Part shown: positions 60,456 to 64,000 of the stretch, piece by piece
Layout: each line of letters begins with the position of its first letter
Position numbering within the stretch: the stretch's first letter is position 1
NCBI RefSeq assembly: GCF_000226115.1
Contig: NC_016458.1
Span: forward strand, 7,536,001-7,600,000
Direction: 5' to 3'
Origin: Thermothielavioides terrestris NRRL 8126
Lineage: Eukaryota; Ascomycota; Sordariomycetes; Sordariales; Chaetomiaceae
DNA length: 64,000 nucleotides
Notes under the pieces: generated by a model
Told to the model about the DNA's origin: nothing
The model's database searches: none
The model's input: only the letters and a program-made list of their open reading frames with translations
Translations under genes and position numbers: made by a program

Positions 60456-63400
60456 ATGGATGTAGCCAACTCTACCGCCGTCTCGAGAGTGACGACGGCG
60501 GTCACGGTGATGGGTGCCGTAGACAGCCACCCGAACCGGCTCTCGTCGGCCGTGGCTGCAGCCAGCGACGTCGCAAATGCCCACGGCTCGTCGTCGTGGC
60601 TGGGCCTCTTTGCCCGGATCGTGCTCTGGATCCTGCAGCTCGTCTCGACTGTGCTGTACTATTCAATCAAACTGGCCACCATCTCCATCCCGACCCTGCT
60701 CTACACTCTCTTCTCGACGAGCCTGACGGTCACCATGAACGCTACCACGCTGTAAGTTCAGGATGTGGGCACATCAGCGTACACTATCTCTCTAACTTCT
60801 TCCAGCATGCTCATCCTGGCAGCCATGATAGCTGCCATCAGCTGGGTAGTCCGGTATCGTTACCTCAACATGTACTCCCGCCTCCCACCCGAGCCGCAGC
60901 GCAAGGAGCCCGAGGTCGATCTCTTCCCCGACACGCACGAAGAGGGCATCAAGCCCGGCTTGTCCAACTACTTTGACGAGTTCCTGAGCGCCATCAAGAT
61001 CTTTGGCTATCTTGAGCGGTCCGTCTTCCACGAGTTGACCCGCAGCATGCAGACCCGGAAGCTCATCGCCGGCGAAACCTTCAACCTCGAGGAGGAGAAG
61101 GGGTTTTGTCTGGTCGTCGATGGGCTGGTCGAGATCTTTGTGAAGTCGTCCAGCTATAACCGGCGCTTCGTTGCCAACAGCCCCCTTGTCGGCCCTGCCG
61201 GCGAGACGCCCTCGAGCGACGATGAGCACGACCACCCCGGACAGCAACGGTACCAGCTCCTGACTGAGGTTCGCAATGGCGCGCCCATGTCGTCCTTGTT
61301 TTCCATCATGTCGCTCTTTACCGAGGACGTCGCGTTGCGGCAGGCCGACGATGATAGCTCCGAGAGTGGGACAGCCGCTCACAGCACCCTCTTTCCAAGC
61401 TACCCTGCGAGCGCCGACTTCAGGAAGTCGCGTGTTGCGTCGCACTCCCTACCCGGCACCCCTCAACTTGACGGCTCCGCTGAGAACCTCCCCGAACATC
61501 TCGCGCCCGCCAGTGCCGACCGCGACCTGCCTCGTGTGCCCCCTATCTCGCTCGACGGAAATGGCTTTTCCCGGTCTCAAGGGCCCCTACCCAAGCGGAA
61601 CAGCACCACCTCTGCTCATCCGGACATCATCGCGAGGGCAACCGTGGACACGACCGTAGCCATCATTCCTGCCAGCGCCTTCAGGCGGCTGATAAAGATA
61701 TACCCCAAGGCTACGGCGCACATCGTTCAAGTCATTTTGTCGAGGTTTCAGAGAGTTACCCTTGCTACGGCGTACAACTACCTAGGCTTGACCTGCGAGG
61801 TGGTCCAGTTAGAACGCCAGATGCTGAAGTACACGACACAGCAGCTCCCAAACCATCTCCGAGGGGATGCCCTTGACAGGCTGAAAGAGAAGTTCAAACG
61901 CGAAAGGGAGAGGATCGGGGAGGAGGATGTCAGCAAGGGGATCGCTCTCCACAACGCCCGTGCTGGCCGCCGCCGCCGCTCAACGGCGACGCTCCGGAAG
62001 GAGGCAGCCCTGCAAGCTTTTTCCAAGCAACGCCAACTATCCATGACCGGCAGCCCGTCCATGAGCACTGCGAGTGCTGGCGATCTCGTCAGGCACCTGC
62101 AGCAGTCAAGGAGCGCAGGCAACCGCCCCCAGAGCGTGGCTTTTATCGACGGGCCGTCTCCGCACCTCGATTTGCGGGGAGACGCCTCATCTCCTCTGGC
62201 GCAGCGCACCTTCAATCCCTTCGCGACCCAGAGGAACGTACATCTTTCGCTGGACAAGCGAGACACGCTCGACGAGGACAACTTGTTTCGCGAGTCGATC
62301 CTGGAATGTATGTTCAAGGCCATCGGGTTAACCGGCAGTGGCGGCTCGAATAGGGATGCGGACTCGGCGCAGGCCTCTCCGCGGCTAGTATCCTTCGACC
62401 AACGGCGGCAAAAGGCGGTCTTCACGACCCACGCATTTGGGTTCATGGACGGGTTCGAAGCATCGGCTGACGGTGACTCGGAGTCCATGACCTCTGCCGG
62501 ACCGTCCGCCCCGCCGTCACCGAATCCCCACGTGCTTGCACAGGAGATACGGGACGAGATGGAGATCGTTTTTTTCCCCAAAGGGTCCGTGTTGGTGGAA
62601 CAAGGCGAGAGAAACCCAGGGCTCTACTACGTGGTCGACGGTTTTCTAGATATTTGCACTCAGGAGGAGGTATCGTCGTCCGATGTCGTCCACGCTACGG
62701 GCAGGAGGTCTCTGCATGCGATGGATACCGTCGAGTCGCTATGCAACCCGCAGCGGGTGGCGAGGACAATGCGCACGGGCAACGAGCTTCGCGACACGGA
62801 GAAAACGCCCAAGCCTTACCGCCGGAGCGTGGCCCTGATCAAGCCGGGTGGGCTCGCTGGGTATGTCGGCACGATCTCGTCGTCCAGGTCCTTCATCGAG
62901 GTCGTGGCCAAGACGGACGTCTACGTCGGCTTCCTTCCGCTGGCCTCCATCGAGAGGATTGTCGACCGGTATCCCATTGTGCTCCTGACCATGGCAAAGC
63001 GGCTCACAAACTTGCTGCCGCGTCTGATCCTGCACATCGATTTTGCCCTCGAGTGGCTGCAAGTGAATGCCGGCCAGGTCATATTCCACGAGGGCGACGA
63101 AAGCGAGGCCATCTATATCGTCCTGAATGGGCGCCTAAGGCTTGTTGAAGACCGGAAGGATGGCGGGATGAACGTCAAGGCGGAGTTCGGACAGGGGGAG
63201 AGCATTGGAGAGCTGGAAGTGCTGACCGAGTCTTCGCGCTCCGGCACGCTGCACGCGATCCGAGACACGGAACTCGTCAAGTTTCCACGTACGCTCTTCA
63301 ACAGTCTCGCGCAGGAGCATCCCAATATCACGATCAAGATTTCCAAGATCATCGCATCCCGGATGAGGGCACTCATGGACGACCCTTCGACCGTTTTGGG

Positions 63401-64000
63401 AACCAAGGACCCGTCTGGGAGGAGCTCGGTCAACAAGAGCTCCACCACGCTCAACCTGCGGACCGTGGCCGTGCTGCCGGTCTCGAGCGGTGTTCCGGTC
63501 GTCGAGTTTGGCAATAGGCTGCTGAACGCGCTGACCGAGGTCGGGGCTCCCAACGGCGCCACGTCGCTGAACAGCGCGGCAGTGTTGAACCATCTTGGCA
63601 AGCACGCATTTAACAGAATGGGCAAGCTCAAGTTGTCGCACTACCTGGCGGATCTGGAGGAGAAGTACGGTCTTGTTATTTATGTGGCTGGTAGGTTCCC
63701 TCCCCCCATCCTTGTCAGTTGTCGGACCTAGATGTTGACCTTCCTTCGGCAGACACGAACGTCAACGCCCCGTGGACGCAGACCTGCATCGCCCAGGCAG
63801 ACTGCGTCCTTCTGGTCGGCTTGGCCGATGGCTCGCCTGAGATTGGAGAATATGAGCGGTTCATGCTCGGCATGAAGTCGACGGCGAGGAAGATCCTCGT
63901 TCTGCTGCACGAGGAACGCTACTCGACCCCCGGCCTGACGAGGAAGTGGCTCAAGAACCGCGTGTGGATCAACGGCGGCCACTTCCACGTGCAGATGACA
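60456..64000 (+). CDS. NTE1: Lysophospholipase / phospholipase B NTE1 (neuropathy target esterase family), 3' truncated by window
   Basis: ER membrane serine esterase that deacylates phosphatidylcholine to glycerophosphocholine. Exons 60456-60751, 60806-63690 and 63753 to beyond 64000. Intron 1 is 54 nt (GTAAGT to TCCAG, CTAAC branch, phase 2) and intron 2 is 62 nt (GTAGGT to GGCAG, phase 1). The 1143 residues present include membrane segments (about 48-85 and 100-115), cyclic-nucleotide-binding-like regions at about 165-425 (with a Ser-rich insertion), 685-830 and 845-940, each with G-x-x-x-VVDG/VLNG turns, then [20 protein letters not shown]. By comparison with fungal NTE1 (about 1500 aa) the patatin domain with its GxSxG serine lies outside the window. 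No frameshift seen. Confidence 0.95.

Noticed and set aside
60179..60976. 265-codon plus-strand frame overlapping the NTE1 start
   Set aside because: Out-of-frame with NTE1 exons 1 and 2 and crosses the intron; NTE1 membrane segments in the other frames are convincing.

Overview
The window comes from a filamentous ascomycete (Pezizomycotina, most likely Sordariomycetes). Genes are GC-rich with 54-123 nt GT-AG introns carrying CTAAC or CTGAC branch sites. Repeats are AT-rich, full of TpA, and broken mostly by TAG stops where Gln or Trp codons are expected, which is the signature of repeat-induced point mutation (RIP). The genus is not determined.

Region 1 (1-26759) is one nested transposon stack. 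The outer element is a Ty1/copia retrotransposon, 'A', with 199 bp LTRs and a GGAGG target duplication. Copia 'B' (894 bp LTRs) and Ty3/gypsy 'D' (320 bp LTRs, GACAG duplication) sit inside A. A Tad-like LINE, 'C', sits inside B, and a 249 bp solo LTR, 'E' (AATAT duplication), sits in the 3' part of A. Element boundaries and target duplications can be read directly, so the order of insertion can be reconstructed.

Region 2 (26760-31045) is normal-composition DNA with one intact gene, a conserved fungal protein of unknown function (28550-29953).

Region 3 (31046-43823) is a second island. A DNA transposon, 'G', has 169 bp terminal inverted repeats, a Tc1/mariner-type DDE transposase on the minus strand and a companion reading frame on the plus strand. 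It is split by gypsy element 'F' (32984-40749, minus strand, CTTCT duplication). F is itself interrupted by a small GC-rich element, 'H' (37564-37859), that escaped RIP.

Region 4 (43824-47407) has no recognisable gene. It holds a MITE-like inverted-repeat element with degenerate telomere-like sequence inside.

Region 5 (47408-64000) is a dense housekeeping cluster: ALG5 (dolichyl-phosphate glucosyltransferase), ERG1 (squalene epoxidase), a PPR-like mitochondrial protein, an MME1-type mitochondrial carrier, IMP2 (inner-membrane protease subunit), eIF2-alpha, and the 5' three quarters of NTE1 (phospholipase B), which runs off the window. ALG5 and ERG1 converge; eIF2-alpha and NTE1 diverge from a shared ~0.8 kb region. 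These genes do not form one pathway, although three products act in mitochondria and three act at the ER.

The least ordinary observations are the extra coding-like frames downstream of pol in three LTR elements (antisense in A and F, sense in D), the convergent two-gene layout of G, and the unmutated insert H inside a heavily mutated host element.
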